Source: an uncultured Rhodocyclaceae bacterium (GTDB lineage Bacteria; Pseudomonadota; Gammaproteobacteria; Burkholderiales; Rhodocyclaceae). From it: DNA of 64,000 nt. The notes beneath the pieces are model-generated. The model did no database searches. It was not told where the DNA came from and saw only the letters and a list, made by a program, of their open reading frames with translations. Position 1 is the first letter of the stretch. Each line of letters begins with the position of its first letter. The stretch is from positions 620,001-684,000 of the forward strand of contig CAJQTY010000002.1 in assembly GCA_907163075.1 (NCBI GenBank), read 5' to 3'. The position numbers and the translations under genes are program-made. Shown one piece after another: positions 25,930 to 35,494 of the stretch.

Positions 25930-26962
25930 TCGACCTCTCCCCGTCTCGGTTCCCGTGTCCTGCTGCAGCCATCACGCTGCGCGCGTAGTTTTGCCCGGCC
26001 AATTGGAACCCCCGCACGTTGGCAAACATCGGCTCCTTCACCTCGTGGATACGATGCTTCGGAAACGCGGCCTTTACTGCTTTTCTGAACAGGAATGCCC
26101 CGCCACCTACCAGGATGATGTTCTGCAAGCTATGCGGTGCCTCGATCCACTCTTTCATCGTCGACACCGCCTGCTCGGCAACGGTTTCGGCAAGCGGTAA
26201 CAAGCGCTTCATATCGTAGGGTTTCTGGAAGATCACCGGATTCTTGCCGGTACGCAACGCCAGGTCGATGGCATCGTAGTCCCGGTAGGGAGAACCGATA
26301 TCCTTGGTGATCTCGGCCGCCAGCAGGCGCAGTACATCGGACATGCCACGGTTGAAGGAATAGCTTTGTTTCTGCACCAGCCGCATACCCCGTGCCACCA
26401 GCCAATCGAAGGTACGCGAGCCCGGATCGATGATCAGGCTCTGTTCGTTGCCGATAGTCGCCATTTTCTGGTGTTCAGCGGCGTAATGCACCAGCGCGCC
26501 CTGCGGTTGAGCCACAACCAGGGCCTTTCCCACCGTCACGGCCTTGCTGCCACCAATATCGTGTCGGCCAGTCATGGCTTTCTCCAGAGCCAACTTCTTG
26601 ACGGAGAACAGCGCCACCGGCAAACCAACCACCAGCAAATCGATGTGACTGAGTTTCATCATGCTGAGAGCACCGCGCAACAGGGCCATGTACTCGGGTG
26701 TCTCGGTGTATTCGTCGTGCAGCTGTTTGGCGCGAAAGGTATCGGCGGCGAGATTCACCTCCGGCCCGACCTCGTAAAACAACGGGCCGATGGGAATGCA
26801 CACTGTCTTCTTGCGCTCACCGGCTGGCCACGACGGCGAGGCATCGCTCGACGGATAGGCAACTGACGGAAAACTGGTACAGCGAATATCGGGTCCGATG
26901 GCGGTGGTAACGAACTTGGTGTTGCCCGATCCGACATCAACCGCTCTGACAATCAATTCCAT
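25907..26962 (-). CDS. ParM/StbA-like actin-fold partition ATPase
   Basis: A 351-residue actin-like ATPase. The phosphate-1 motif is DVGSGNTKF at residues 9-17, phosphate-2 is IDPGSRTFDWL, and the adenosine motif is NIILVGGGAFLF. Proteins of this group polymerise into filaments that push sister replicons apart, using a small adaptor bound at a centromere. Here it heads an operon with the adaptor candidate and two nuclease-like genes. On an integrated island such a system may stabilise an excised circular form. The centromere could lie upstream in the 26963-28160 gap, although I see no clear repeat array there. Confidence 0.85.
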   Translation of the reverse strand: MELIVRAVDVGSGNTKFVTTAIGPDIRCTSFPSVAYPSSDASPSWPAGERKKTVCIPIGPLFYEVGPEVNLAADTFRAKQLHDEYTETPEYMALLRGALSMMKLSHIDLLVVGLPVALFSVKKLALEKAMTGRHDIGGSKAVTVGKALVVAQPQGALVHYAAEHQKMATIGNEQSLIIDPGSRTFDWLVARGMRLVQKQSYSFNRGMSDVLRLLAAEITKDIGSPYRDYDAIDLALRTGKNPVIFQKPYDMKRLLPLAETVAEQAVSTMKEWIEAPHSLQNIILVGGGAFLFRKAVKAAFPKHRIHEVKEPMFANVRGFQLAGQNYARSVMAAAGHGNRDGERSNEHPIGE

Positions 26963-28160
26963 AGCACGTCTCCAAAGAAGGTATCAGGTCGATCAGCATC
27001 GACAGGACGATCTGACCCCGCCACACGAAATCCCCGCTCACTGAGTCCGATATCGGCATCGGGCCCAATTGACTGTCACCCGACATCTACTGCGCCCTCA
27101 TTACGTTGATGCCCAACGTCGACACTCCGAAAAAGGGACTGCGTGTGTGTCACTACGCTCTCACTCAATTGCCGGACATCAACCCCCTCGCCGAAAAAGC
27201 CGCCGACGTGTTCAACGAAGGCAAATTGCCTTGAGTCGCTCCGACCGGAACCAGAGGCAGAGATTTCCTCAGTCAAGCCCGCCTGCCGTCTCGCTGTGCC
27301 CCCGTTCGGGAAAATAAATGCGCCTTATCGCAATCTCCCGGCCGTGCAAGTGCCACCTGCAATCCCCCGAGAATGGTCGCGCTTTCGAGTCGCCGGCTTG
27401 ACCGCTCTACCCGTTTGGCGTCAACTACGGATTCCCGAGGACCGTCCTGGTCCTGCTCCATCGCGGAGCAAAAGGCGTCGCAGTCGTTACCTGCCCTTGA
27501 AGTTCCGGTCTTGAAGCGGAATGGCCTTCGTCCTTGAGGCGGCGGTCCCGAGGTTTTTTCGTAGTACATGTCTCCGTGGCTTGACCAGCGATCATCGCTG
27601 GACGCTCTTTGAAGCGCGCCATGGACAATAGTATGCTTGGTCGGCACCCGATGCCCGCCCTACTCCCGCCATCCCTTGAGCACGCGGTCTTCCGCAGCGC
27701 GCGGTTGTGATTGCCTTCTTGGGCTCCCCGTTCGCCCTCGCTCAGAAGCTCGACACTGCCCTGGACTTTCGGTCAGGGGCGGACCCATGCGAGTGGATGA
27801 CGCTACGATTTCAGAACTGATCCACCATTTGGCGCGAGGCCAGACCTCGTCGCCGATGTCACGCCCTGCCCCCGAGGCTGGCCGGCATCACAACCCCCAT
27901 GGCTGCAGAAATGCACGGATGGGCCGGATCAACACATTTCGTTTTTAAGATCGACCGAGTTGGTCAACGTTTACGTGCTGACCAACGAAACACTGGGTAG
28001 GTGCCGTAACGCGGTGGTCGCGTGCGGCGCTGGCTTTTCTGACCATTGACCAGCAAGGTGAACGGAATCCGCCCTGCCGGTGGCCGCCATGGATTCCACG
28101 TTCACTGACAACATCAACTTGCCGTTCGGGCGGCGGGTTTTCAACGATGGAGCGATTACC
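26963..28160. other. About 1.2 kb without a supported gene
   Basis: Open frames here are short and lack family features. A 22-24-base segment (27474-27497, starting GGCGTCGCAGTCGT) recurs with one or two changes at 35723-35745 in another non-coding stretch, and a 12-mer TGCCACCTGCAA at about 27351 recurs inverted at about 35592. These shared pieces suggest conserved untranslated RNA or repeated element DNA. The region upstream of parM would also be the natural place for a centromere. Confidence 0.45.
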
Positions 28161-29366
28161 ATGTCTGACACCATTCCCAGCATTACGATTAACCGTACCT
28201 CTCGTCGCCGGAGACAGGAACCAACCAGCCCCGGGCGTTCGAGCCTGCAGCAACCCATTCGTCGCCAGACTTGGGCGGGCCTCTCACCCAGCGACATCCT
28301 GGCACGCCATCGGCCTGGCAAAACGCCTCCACTCACGGTGCTGGAGGTCTTAATCGAACTTTTTAACACCCAGCACACGGCGCTGGAAAAAACCGTCTCG
28401 CACAAGACGCGGCAGGAGCGTGCGCAGTTTCTTCGACGCTTTTTCCGCAACCTGAAGGAGAAAGCCGGATTCAAGACCGTGCCGGACCCACGCAATCTCG
28501 GGCAGAAACATCTCCACGCCATGGTACAGGTCTGGCAGCAGGAACATCTGGCGCCGGCGACGATCCAGACCTATCTGAGCTTCCTGCGCGGACTGGCGAT
28601 GTGGCTGGGCAAGCACGGGTTTGTGCGCGGCCCCGATCACTATGGACTGGGTCGCGATGAGTATCAGCGCCATGAGTATGCGCAGCGCGACAAGGGCTGG
28701 TCGGTCCAGGGCATCGACATCGATGCCCTGATCGCCAAGGTGGGCGAATTTGACGTCTACGTTGGCGCGTCGTTGCGCCTGATCCAAGCCCTGGGACTAC
28801 GGCGTAAGGAATCAGTACAGTTTCGTCCCTTCGAGAGCGTCATTCCGTTCGAGGAAACGGGATTGCCTCAGGGCAAGAAAGCGGCGGATCGGTATGTATA
28901 CACCAAGGGCAAGGGCGGACGGGTACGCCATATTCCGTTGGATCATCCCGCCCGACTGTCTGCCGTCGCGATAGCGCAGGGCGTGGTCAGCAGTCGGGAT
29001 GCCCACATGGGCCACCCGGCCCGCACCCTGAAGCAAAATCTGCGGCGGTTCGACTATGTACTGGAAAAGTTCGGCATAACGCTGCGCGTTCTGAAAGTGA
29101 CCGGGCACGGTCTGCGCCATGAGGTATTGATCCGGTTTTTTGGTGATCAGACGGGCGAAGCACCGCCGGTGCGCGGTGGTGGGCCGTTGCCGCCGGACGT
29201 GGACCGGGTGGCCAGGCAGGCGGTTTCGGAACTGGCTGGGCATGCGCGTGTTCGAGCTTCTGGGGCCTATTTAGGTCAGTCAGTTGTTATGCGCAGAAAG
29301 ACTCCCAATCCATTGGTATCTGAGGAGTCCGGTAGCTCGAACCACGTAAGAAAGTTTAATGGGTGA
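28161..29366 (+). CDS. Tyrosine recombinase/integrase
   Basis: A 401-residue site-specific recombinase. After a basic N-terminal tail (TSRRRRQEP) comes a SAM-like core-binding domain around TALEKTVSHKTRQERAQFLR to LAPATIQTYLSFLRGLAMWL. The catalytic domain shows the first arginine in ALGLRRKESVQF, the lysine in YTKGKGGRVRHIPL, the H-x-x-R box in GHGLRHEVL, and the last His and Tyr in LAGHARVRASGAYLG. All catalytic residues are thus present. I use the ATG at 28161 (with GGAG upstream). It is the best candidate for the enzyme that inserts or excises the island. Confidence 0.85.
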   Translation: MSDTIPSITINRTSRRRRQEPTSPGRSSLQQPIRRQTWAGLSPSDILARHRPGKTPPLTVLEVLIELFNTQHTALEKTVSHKTRQERAQFLRRFFRNLKEKAGFKTVPDPRNLGQKHLHAMVQVWQQEHLAPATIQTYLSFLRGLAMWLGKHGFVRGPDHYGLGRDEYQRHEYAQRDKGWSVQGIDIDALIAKVGEFDVYVGASLRLIQALGLRRKESVQFRPFESVIPFEETGLPQGKKAADRYVYTKGKGGRVRHIPLDHPARLSAVAIAQGVVSSRDAHMGHPARTLKQNLRRFDYVLEKFGITLRVLKVTGHGLRHEVLIRFFGDQTGEAPPVRGGGPLPPDVDRVARQAVSELAGHARVRASGAYLGQSVVMRRKTPNPLVSEESGSSNHVRKFNG

Positions 29367-29401
29367 CCTTAACGCGGTCACGCACGCCGCCACAAAAGAA
29401 T

Positions 29402-29423
29402 GGAGCAGGCTCGTGCCTGCTCC
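29402..29423. terminator. Hairpin between convergent genes
   Basis: GGAGCAGGC and GCCTGCTCC form a perfect nine-pair stem with a TCGT loop between the recombinase (plus) and parB-like (minus) genes. A U-rich stretch follows only at a distance on the plus strand and as TTCTTTTG on the minus strand, so termination efficiency is uncertain. Confidence 0.55.
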
Positions 29424-29456
29424 GCATCAGTTCGACGCTTTTTTGCTTGAAGACGT

Positions 29457-31469
29457 TTAAGCCGCCAGCGCCGCTTCCTCATCCCTTTGCGGGCTCATGG
29501 CCTCTGATACTTCGTCAGTCTCGTTCGCAGTCTCAACCGATCGAACACGCAATACCGTTGGCAACCACCCGGTTCCTGCCATCGCCTGTTCCGCCCCAGT
29601 CACGGCGGCGTCTTTCTTGAGTGCGGCCAGCGGGCTGGCGGCATTGGCACTGACCGCTTCAGTGACGACCTCAAGGATGCGGCTCTTTGAAACGTGGTTG
29701 AAGTACGAGGAAGCGGTGGCGGTCCACCATGTGCGCATATCCAGCCCCAAGGCTCGCGCCAGCGCGTCGTTGCTCTGCCGATCCGGTTCGGTGCCGTAAA
29801 TGCCGGTGACAGTGACGGCGACCACGAAAGTCAGCAGTTGTAACACCGTCGCCTGATCTTGCGTAAGCAGCCACGGGAAGAAGTCGTCCAAACTCTCCGG
29901 CAACCGCTCGGCCCAGACGGCACGCTCGGCCTGCATTTTCGCCCAGGCGGCGCTGGTCTCCACATCCTCGGCGGCGGATCGCAGTTCGGATTGGCTGTCA
30001 GTCTCCGTAATGGCAAAGACGCTTTCTGAGCGGCAACGGCAGAGATCGTTTCCCCGAAAAACCTTCTGCGCCAGATGCGCCGTGATCGCGGCCAATGCCA
30101 CGTCGGGACGCTCGATCAGTTCGGCCTGGACGGCGGCGACCCGGTGGGCGGTCAGGCAACGCATCAACTTCTCGGAATGTACCGGGCGGGTTTTGGGTGA
30201 CGGCAACGAGACCAAGGGGTCACCGGAGCCTTCTTCACCTGCCTGCCGAGCGGCGTGCACCACATCACCGCGATCCTCGGGACGAATCAGGCCGTACTTC
30301 ACGGCAACGGCACCGTTGTTGCCGACGTAAACAACGCAGCCCGCCTGAGTCATCAGGTCGGACGGCCAGACGCTGAGCGTTTCCTCAAGTGCCTTGCGCT
30401 GTTCCTCCAATCCCCCAGCTTCGCCTTCAAGTGTGCGGAAAGCGTCATCGTCGCCGTCTTCATTGGCGAACGCTTCCATCTGCTCGTTCAGTACGGCGCT
30501 ACGGTTATCCAGATCCTCCAGCGCTGCCGCTTCCTGGACATTCGGTTGTCGTTTGCTCTTGCGCAGTTCGCCGTACTTGACGTACTCGTCGAAGACATAG
30601 CGGACCCGGACATCGACCCACTTCCAGCCTTCCACCATGATCTGCTTGGCTCGTTTTTGCAACTTATCGGTGGCCAACTTTTCCAGCAGAGCGGCATCGA
30701 GCAGGTAGGCCTTTTTGTCGTCGTCGCTGAACAGGTCGCGCCGCAGGGCACCGCCGGCTTTTTCGTAGACCTTGAGAGTCACGTACTTGGCGACGGGGTC
30801 GCGGTCGGACTCGATCTCGCCCTGGGTCAGCATCTGGCGCAGATAGTCGGGACGGCGGTTCCACATCGGCAATGCCGCCCAAGCCTGTTCCTGCTTCTGG
30901 TGATCGTCCACTGAAGCAAGCACCATCAGGCAATCCAGTCCGATCCGGGCTTCGCGGAACTGCGCCATCAGCGTGGGCGAAACCGCAGCGAGTTTCATGC
31001 GGCGCTTGACCACCAACGGCGTGACACCGAAGGCAGCCGCAACGTCCTCGACTGATTTACCGTGCTCGATCAGTTTGGCGAAGGCGGTGTACTCGTCAGC
31101 CGGGTGCATGGGAATGTGGAAGCAATTCTCTGCGAGGCTGGCCATGAGCGCCTTGTCGGCCGGCACGATCAGTACGGGCACGGGATAGTTCTCAGCGATG
31201 GCGCCCTTGCTTACCAGCAGCGCCAAAGCTTCAAGGCGGCGACCACCGGCGCAAACCTCGTAGCTGCCCTTCGCGCCCGGCACGACAATCAGATTCTGCA
31301 GAACGCCACTTTCCTTGATGGAGGCGGCGAGTTCGGTGATGCTCATCTTCGGCGTGCTGCCAGCGGTGCGCGCCTGACTCTCTTCCGAGAGAACCAACGT
31401 GTTGAACGGAACGAAGGTACGGGGTGACGCGGCGATGATGGCGTCGATTTCGGTTTTCGAGAATTTCAT
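29457..31469 (-). CDS. Large ParB-family partition protein
   Basis: A 670-residue ParB/RepB-type protein, about twice the size of chromosomal ParB. Residues 15-120 are the ParB N-terminal (CTP-binding) domain: FVPFNTLVLSEESQARTAGS, then IKESGVLQNLIVVPG, EVCAGGRRLEALALL and AENCFHIPMHPADEYTAF. A helix-turn-helix follows at about 140-165 (SVEDVAAAFGVTPLVVKRRM). The long C-terminal region includes an acidic coiled part (EQMEAFANEDGDDDAFRTLE) and a domain I cannot name. No ParA gene accompanies it. A hairpin and AGGAGG precede the ATG. ParB-like proteins of this size are typical of plasmids and integrative elements. Confidence 0.87.
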   Translation of the reverse strand: MKFSKTEIDAIIAASPRTFVPFNTLVLSEESQARTAGSTPKMSITELAASIKESGVLQNLIVVPGAKGSYEVCAGGRRLEALALLVSKGAIAENYPVPVLIVPADKALMASLAENCFHIPMHPADEYTAFAKLIEHGKSVEDVAAAFGVTPLVVKRRMKLAAVSPTLMAQFREARIGLDCLMVLASVDDHQKQEQAWAALPMWNRRPDYLRQMLTQGEIESDRDPVAKYVTLKVYEKAGGALRRDLFSDDDKKAYLLDAALLEKLATDKLQKRAKQIMVEGWKWVDVRVRYVFDEYVKYGELRKSKRQPNVQEAAALEDLDNRSAVLNEQMEAFANEDGDDDAFRTLEGEAGGLEEQRKALEETLSVWPSDLMTQAGCVVYVGNNGAVAVKYGLIRPEDRGDVVHAARQAGEEGSGDPLVSLPSPKTRPVHSEKLMRCLTAHRVAAVQAELIERPDVALAAITAHLAQKVFRGNDLCRCRSESVFAITETDSQSELRSAAEDVETSAAWAKMQAERAVWAERLPESLDDFFPWLLTQDQATVLQLLTFVVAVTVTGIYGTEPDRQSNDALARALGLDMRTWWTATASSYFNHVSKSRILEVVTEAVSANAASPLAALKKDAAVTGAEQAMAGTGWLPTVLRVRSVETANETDEVSEAMSPQRDEEAALAA

Positions 31470-31680
31470 GAGGCCTCCTGAACGGGTGAAGGGATCATGC
31501 CGAGGGGCATGTCCATGTGTTCAGAATCTCATTCTCGTGTTGTTCTTCAAGTCATCACGCAGAGCAGAAATGAGAAGCATGAATTCCGAGAAACTTGACT
31601 CAGGTAGCCGCCATCAAACCATCTGATCCGTCATGGATTCGGATCTCGATTTCGTTGCTGCCCTCACACTTTTCTGGACC

Positions 31681-32103
31681 TTAGCGTACCAGCCATGGAT
31701 TGAGCGTCGCCACACCGGTTGGCACAAAGTCAGCGACATTGCGCGTGACAACTGTCATGCCGTGGACCAGCGCTGTCGCAGCGATCAGCCCGTCACGAAC
31801 GGGACGTGGATCGGGCACGTGAAGTCGTGCGCTGCGTTGTGCCACTGCGGTATCGACGACCAGGATGCGACCCGTGAAGGCCGGCAAGACGTGGCTGTTC
31901 AGCCACGCCCGGAAGATCGCCCCCTGCGAGGGGTCTCGGCGTTCAGCCAGCAATACACCGATCTCCAATTCCTGGACAGTGATCACGGACAAATACAGAT
32001 CAACGGCATCGACGCTGTCAGCCCAATCGGCTACATGAGGATCGGCTTTCCCCAAGCGTATTTTCCGCAACTCGGACACGACATTGGTATCTAGAAGGTA
32101 CAT
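31681..32103 (-). CDS. PIN-domain toxin (VapC/FitB type)
   Basis: A 140-residue PIN-domain RNase. Acidic residues of the active site are in place: D5 in MYLLDTNVVSELRK, the glutamate in ITVQELEIGVL, the aspartate in RDGLIAATAL, and TRNVADF near the end. VapC-type toxins cleave tRNA or rRNA and stop translation. The ATG overlaps the last base of the antitoxin stop codon, so antitoxin and toxin are coupled. The pair would stabilise the island by post-segregational killing. Confidence 0.92.
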   Translation of the reverse strand: MYLLDTNVVSELRKIRLGKADPHVADWADSVDAVDLYLSVITVQELEIGVLLAERRDPSQGAIFRAWLNSHVLPAFTGRILVVDTAVAQRSARLHVPDPRPVRDGLIAATALVHGMTVVTRNVADFVPTGVATLNPWLVR

Positions 32104-32357
32104 CAGGAGAAATCCGCCGGCTGTGCGAGATCGCTCCTTTGTGGTATTTCAAGTTCAACGTCTTCGATACCGGGCATCGCCAACAAATCGGCAATCTTCG
32201 TTCGCCTGCCGCTGATTTTCTTGTACTCATCGAAGGACAGAAGTACATGCGCCGGTCGGCCACGATCCGTGATGAATACCGGGCCATCCATGGCTGCTTT
32301 TTTGGCCTTGCTGGAATCCTGATTGAACTGCCGACTTGAAAGGGTTGTGATCGTCAT
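32103..32357 (-). CDS. Phd-type antitoxin
   Basis: An 84-residue antitoxin with the Phd/YefM N-terminus (TTLSSRQFNQDSSKAKKAAM) and GPVFITDRGRPAHVLLSFDE, then a toxin-binding C-terminus with ISGRRTKIADLLAMPGIEDV. It binds its own promoter and neutralises the PIN toxin encoded immediately downstream. AGCGAGGTG precedes the ATG. Confidence 0.92.
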   Translation of the reverse strand: MTITTLSSRQFNQDSSKAKKAAMDGPVFITDRGRPAHVLLSFDEYKKISGRRTKIADLLAMPGIEDVELEIPQRSDLAQPADFS

Positions 32358-32422
32358 GGCAACACCTCGCTTTCATTTGCAATGTAGTTACGTTACCACA
32401 TCAACTTCCTTTGTGCAAAATT

Positions 32423-32436
32423 TATGTATATACATA
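32423..32436. promoter_or_regulatory. Palindrome upstream of the Phd/PIN operon, candidate operator
   Basis: TATGTATATACATA is a perfect 14-base palindrome in an A+T-rich stretch about 66 bases upstream of the antitoxin ATG. Phd-type antitoxins repress their own operons by binding such palindromes. The rest of 32358-32691 shows no gene. Confidence 0.5.
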
Positions 32437-32691
32437 TCTACATAATTAACGACAGACACCCAGACTGGCCACACTTCACCCCTCGGTACACGTCGCACAG
32501 GCTGCTTTTCAGGCGGCGACCCAATGAGTGGACACCCAATAGTCCATCGTGTTTTGCGATTAATACCCCGGATTGCTTCAATGCCCAGCCGCCCTCAAAA
32601 AGCCTTTCGGACAATGAGCGGTGATCACCGCAAGGCGATACCAATGCATCGTTTCTGGCTAGCCATACGGACGGTGGCCGCACGAGCGCCA

Positions 32692-33210
32692 CTACGCCTG
32701 GACAAAGGTGGTCACGCGTCGCCGGGTACGCTCACGAAGAGAGCACTCACGCAAGGTATCGGCCAGTTGTTCCAAATTCGGGATTCCGTAAAGGATCACC
32801 GTGTCGAAGCTTGCATCCGATGAGCGCAAATGCAGTAAACAGTTACCGAAAAGTCGCATGCCCAACGGCTTGTGCAGATCGAAGTGATCAATGCGAAACA
32901 ACTCGATGGTGTCCTTGACCTTCGAGAGAATGCCACGTTCGATTCGTACGCGCTGGGTGGTGATCTCGTAAGTGATGGCCAGACTCTTGAGCCAGTAGAA
33001 GATCAGGGCAATGCCGAGTGTCAGGACCACGGCGATCCACTGCCAGGCGCTATGGATGGTCGCCGGATGACCGGAAAACAGCGGCTTTTCCACCTCGGCT
33101 TCGCGTAATGCAGCAAAGGCCAGCAGATCCGTGCTACAAAAACGGCACTTGATGGCAACGGCCTTGATGGTTTCGCCGCATACGGGGCAGGCTTTGTTCT
33201 CGTCGTTCAT
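32692..33210 (-). CDS. Zinc-ribbon protein with bacterial PH domain
   Basis: A 172-residue membrane protein. The N-terminus holds a zinc ribbon of two CxxC knuckles ([19 protein letters not shown]). Two hydrophobic segments follow ([19 protein letters not shown]). The remainder is a YdbS/bPH2-like domain: [32 protein letters not shown] and the end [14 protein letters not shown]. Such proteins are anchored in the inner membrane; their function is not established. Its ATG overlaps the stop codon of the upstream gene (TAATG), so the two are coupled. Confidence 0.8.
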   Translation of the reverse strand: MNDENKACPVCGETIKAVAIKCRFCSTDLLAFAALREAEVEKPLFSGHPATIHSAWQWIAVVLTLGIALIFYWLKSLAITYEITTQRVRIERGILSKVKDTIELFRIDHFDLHKPLGMRLFGNCLLHLRSSDASFDTVILYGIPNLEQLADTLRECSLRERTRRRVTTFVQA

Positions 33211-33689
33211 TAATCACTTCCATTTTTGTCAACAGTCTCGCCGTCTGCCCCCGCCTGGTCAACGATCTCGAAGGCTCGGACCAGCATGGCTCCACTCTGT
33301 ATCCCGAAATGACGGTCGGCTTGATTGAAACTTTGTCGCAGGAAATCGCCCTCCTCGGGACTCGGGCTGCGGGCTCCTTGGATGAGCAGACTCATGACTC
33401 GCTGTGCCGCTTCAAACTGACTCTGGGTCTGAGGTCTATTTTGCAGGTACGCCAACGCCGCCGCTAGGTTGAACACGCCGAGCACGGAACGCTGGTAATC
33501 CAGATTAACGGTGTGCGTGAGTATCAGCTCAAGGTGCATGCGCGGTACAAGCATAAGCCCCATGTGCTGATCTGGTGTAATGAGCGTCGAAACAGGTCGG
33601 GATACTCGCTTGCAGCGCTTGCGCATGGTTGTCAGGGCGATAAAATCTGAAGAACAAATTTGCTGTGACGCACAGTTTAGTGGCTTCAT
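33210..33689 (-). CDS. Hypothetical island protein
   Basis: A soluble protein of up to 159 residues, or 138 if it starts at the ATG at 33626 ([15 protein letters not shown]). The body is helical: [40 protein letters not shown], then [21 protein letters not shown] do not recognise the family. The end overlaps the start of the PH-domain gene by one base. Neither start has a strong ribosome binding site. The divergent gap to the cyclase gene (33690-33817) would hold both promoters. Confidence 0.6.
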   Translation of the reverse strand: MKPLNCASQQICSSDFIALTTMRKRCKRVSRPVSTLITPDQHMGLMLVPRMHLELILTHTVNLDYQRSVLGVFNLAAALAYLQNRPQTQSQFEAAQRVMSLLIQGARSPSPEEGDFLRQSFNQADRHFGIQSGAMLVRAFEIVDQAGADGETVDKNGSD

Positions 33690-33817
33690 GATGACATTGT
33701 GAGGCGTTTTGAAACAAGCACTGAGGGAGCGGTTGAACCGTCATCTAGCCAAATCGACACCGTGCAATCATGAGAATAATGCTCTAAAGTACATCAACTG
33801 CATGCCGTAAACCATTG

Positions 33818-35044
33818 ATGAACAATCCTTTGCAATCTGAGAACTACTCTCTTCGTCAGCAGCTGGAAACGCTGCTGCTCGAAGCGCGACGTAACGAAGA
33901 GAAAATGCGCCGGTTTGATCAACTCGAACGCCAACTGATTGGCGCCGGTTCCCTGCTGGAATTGGTTCATCTGCTGCTGACCGAATACAAGCTGGCATTC
34001 GCTGTTGAGCACGTCACCCTGGCCCTGGTTGATAAGGACTATGAGGCGACGCGGATTCTGGAAAACGGACCCGGCAGTGATTCCGGCTTGAGTGGTCTCA
34101 CGCTACTGCAATCGTCCATCGCGCTGAACGCGCTGTACGGCGAGATGCGCCACCCCTGTCTGGGTGTTTTCAGCCCCCTGCACCACCAGGCACTGTTCAA
34201 CACCGCCCCTGGTGCAATTGCCTCGGTTGCGCTCCTGCCGCTTACCCGGCAGGGCGAGCTCATCGGCAGCTTCCACTTGGGCAGTGCCGATCCCGAACGT
34301 TACGCCGACGATTGCGGAACCGATTTCCTGGAGCGACTTTCCGAAGTCATCGCCATTTGCCTGGAAAGCGCGCTGTCCCAAGAGCGCTTGAAGCAGGTGG
34401 GTCTGACCGATGCGTTGACCGGAGTGCAAAACCGCCGCTACTTCGAGCACCGTTGTCCGGTGGAAATCGGCCAGGCTCGCCGATACAAGCATCCGCTGGC
34501 CTGCATGTTCCTCGATATCGACAAGTTCAAACGAATCAATGACACCTATGGCCATCAGACCGGCGACGACGTTCTGCGCGGTGTCGCCAGCATCATTCAG
34601 GCTCAATTGAGATCGGGCGATACGATCGCCCGTTATGGCGGTGAGGAATTTGTCGTGCTCTTGCCGCAATCGGAATGGCATCATGTCCGGCAAATCGCCG
34701 AGCGGATTCGCGGCAGCATCGAAGAGACGCACTTTCAAGCGCATTCCGGACACGCCATCAAGGTGACGATCTCGATTGGCGTGTCCATGCTGCCAACCAG
34801 GGATCTGGCTGGCGCGAGCCAGCTGTTGGCAGATCAGCTCGTGGCGGCGGCCGACAAGGCGCTCTATCTAGCCAAGCATAATGGTCGAAACCGCGTTGTC
34901 TGCGATGCAGCCCTGCCGCCGGGCTCTGCAAAGCAACCCCTTTGGCGCTGGATTCCAGCTTTGCCTGGTGCGCGCTGGTGTCGCTGGATGCTGGCCGCAC
35001 CCGGTGAGCTGATCGGCGCGCTGAAACGATTGAAGCGCGCTTGA
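33818..35044 (+). CDS. Diguanylate cyclase (DUF484-like sensor plus GGDEF)
   Basis: A 408-residue cytoplasmic enzyme. The N-terminal half has a coiled start (NYSLRQQLETLLLEARRNEE) and a DUF484/GAF-like sensor region ending near PLTRQGELIGSFHLGSADPE. The GGDEF domain runs from about 205 to 370 with LTDALTGVQNRRYFEHR, FLDIDKFKRINDTYGH and the active site RYGGEEFVVLLP. No inhibitory RxxD precedes GGEEF. A C-terminal tail rich in tryptophan and basic residues follows. It should make cyclic-di-GMP from two GTP. Its place in the island may link element carriage to biofilm formation. Confidence 0.9.
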   Translation: MNNPLQSENYSLRQQLETLLLEARRNEEKMRRFDQLERQLIGAGSLLELVHLLLTEYKLAFAVEHVTLALVDKDYEATRILENGPGSDSGLSGLTLLQSSIALNALYGEMRHPCLGVFSPLHHQALFNTAPGAIASVALLPLTRQGELIGSFHLGSADPERYADDCGTDFLERLSEVIAICLESALSQERLKQVGLTDALTGVQNRRYFEHRCPVEIGQARRYKHPLACMFLDIDKFKRINDTYGHQTGDDVLRGVASIIQAQLRSGDTIARYGGEEFVVLLPQSEWHHVRQIAERIRGSIEETHFQAHSGHAIKVTISIGVSMLPTRDLAGASQLLADQLVAAADKALYLAKHNGRNRVVCDAALPPGSAKQPLWRWIPALPGARWCRWMLAAPGELIGALKRLKRA

Positions 35045-35167
35045 ATGTTTGAATTCGCAATAGCCATCCAATGGCGGGGCCACAGGTTCATTGTGCGCGT
35101 CTGACCGTCACATCACCCGCCCCAAGCGAAGCCACTCGACAAAAAGCGTGATCCGCAGAAATCCGGC

Positions 35168-35494
35168 TCACGCCTGCCAGACCCCATACCCTTCTTCACG
35201 CAAACCAATCGCCAACTCGACTTCCATGTCACGTGCGCCCTCATAGGGCATCGGGTTATAGACTTCGTAGAGGGAAGGCAAGAGTCGAAGTCCGAATTGT
35301 TTGACGTACCGATTGGACTGAATGCCGGCCTTGTGCTTGTCGAAGCGCACGTCGGGATCCAATCCTGTCATGCCGACATAAACACACGGCTTGCGCGCAA
35401 GGTAATCAGGGTTGGCTCTCTTGAATTTGCCTTCGTAAAGAACGTCTTTCGACAGTTCAATCACATAGACGTGGTAATGGTCTTGTCGTCCCAT
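35168..35494 (-). CDS. GIY-YIG-like nuclease-fold protein
   Basis: A 108-residue protein. HVYVIELSKDVLYEG followed by PCVYVGMTGLDPDVRFDKHK resembles the GIY-YIG fold with a long insert between the strands: VYVI in the place of GIY, VYVGMT in the place of YIG, and R and H at the usual helix positions. The conserved glutamate may be in DMEVELAIGLREEGYGVW. Small proteins of this type occur on many mobile elements. Nuclease activity is not proven. It is convergent with the cyclase gene. Confidence 0.6.
   Translation of the reverse strand: MGRQDHYHVYVIELSKDVLYEGKFKRANPDYLARKPCVYVGMTGLDPDVRFDKHKAGIQSNRYVKQFGLRLLPSLYEVYNPMPYEGARDMEVELAIGLREEGYGVWQA

Noticed and set aside
26366-26866. A 166-residue plus-strand frame opposite parM
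   Set aside because: The minus strand carries all ParM motifs; the plus frame is rich in His and Gln without any domain.
30255-30914. A 219-residue plus-strand frame within the parB-like gene
   Set aside because: Shadow of the minus-strand gene; no ribosome binding site or family features.
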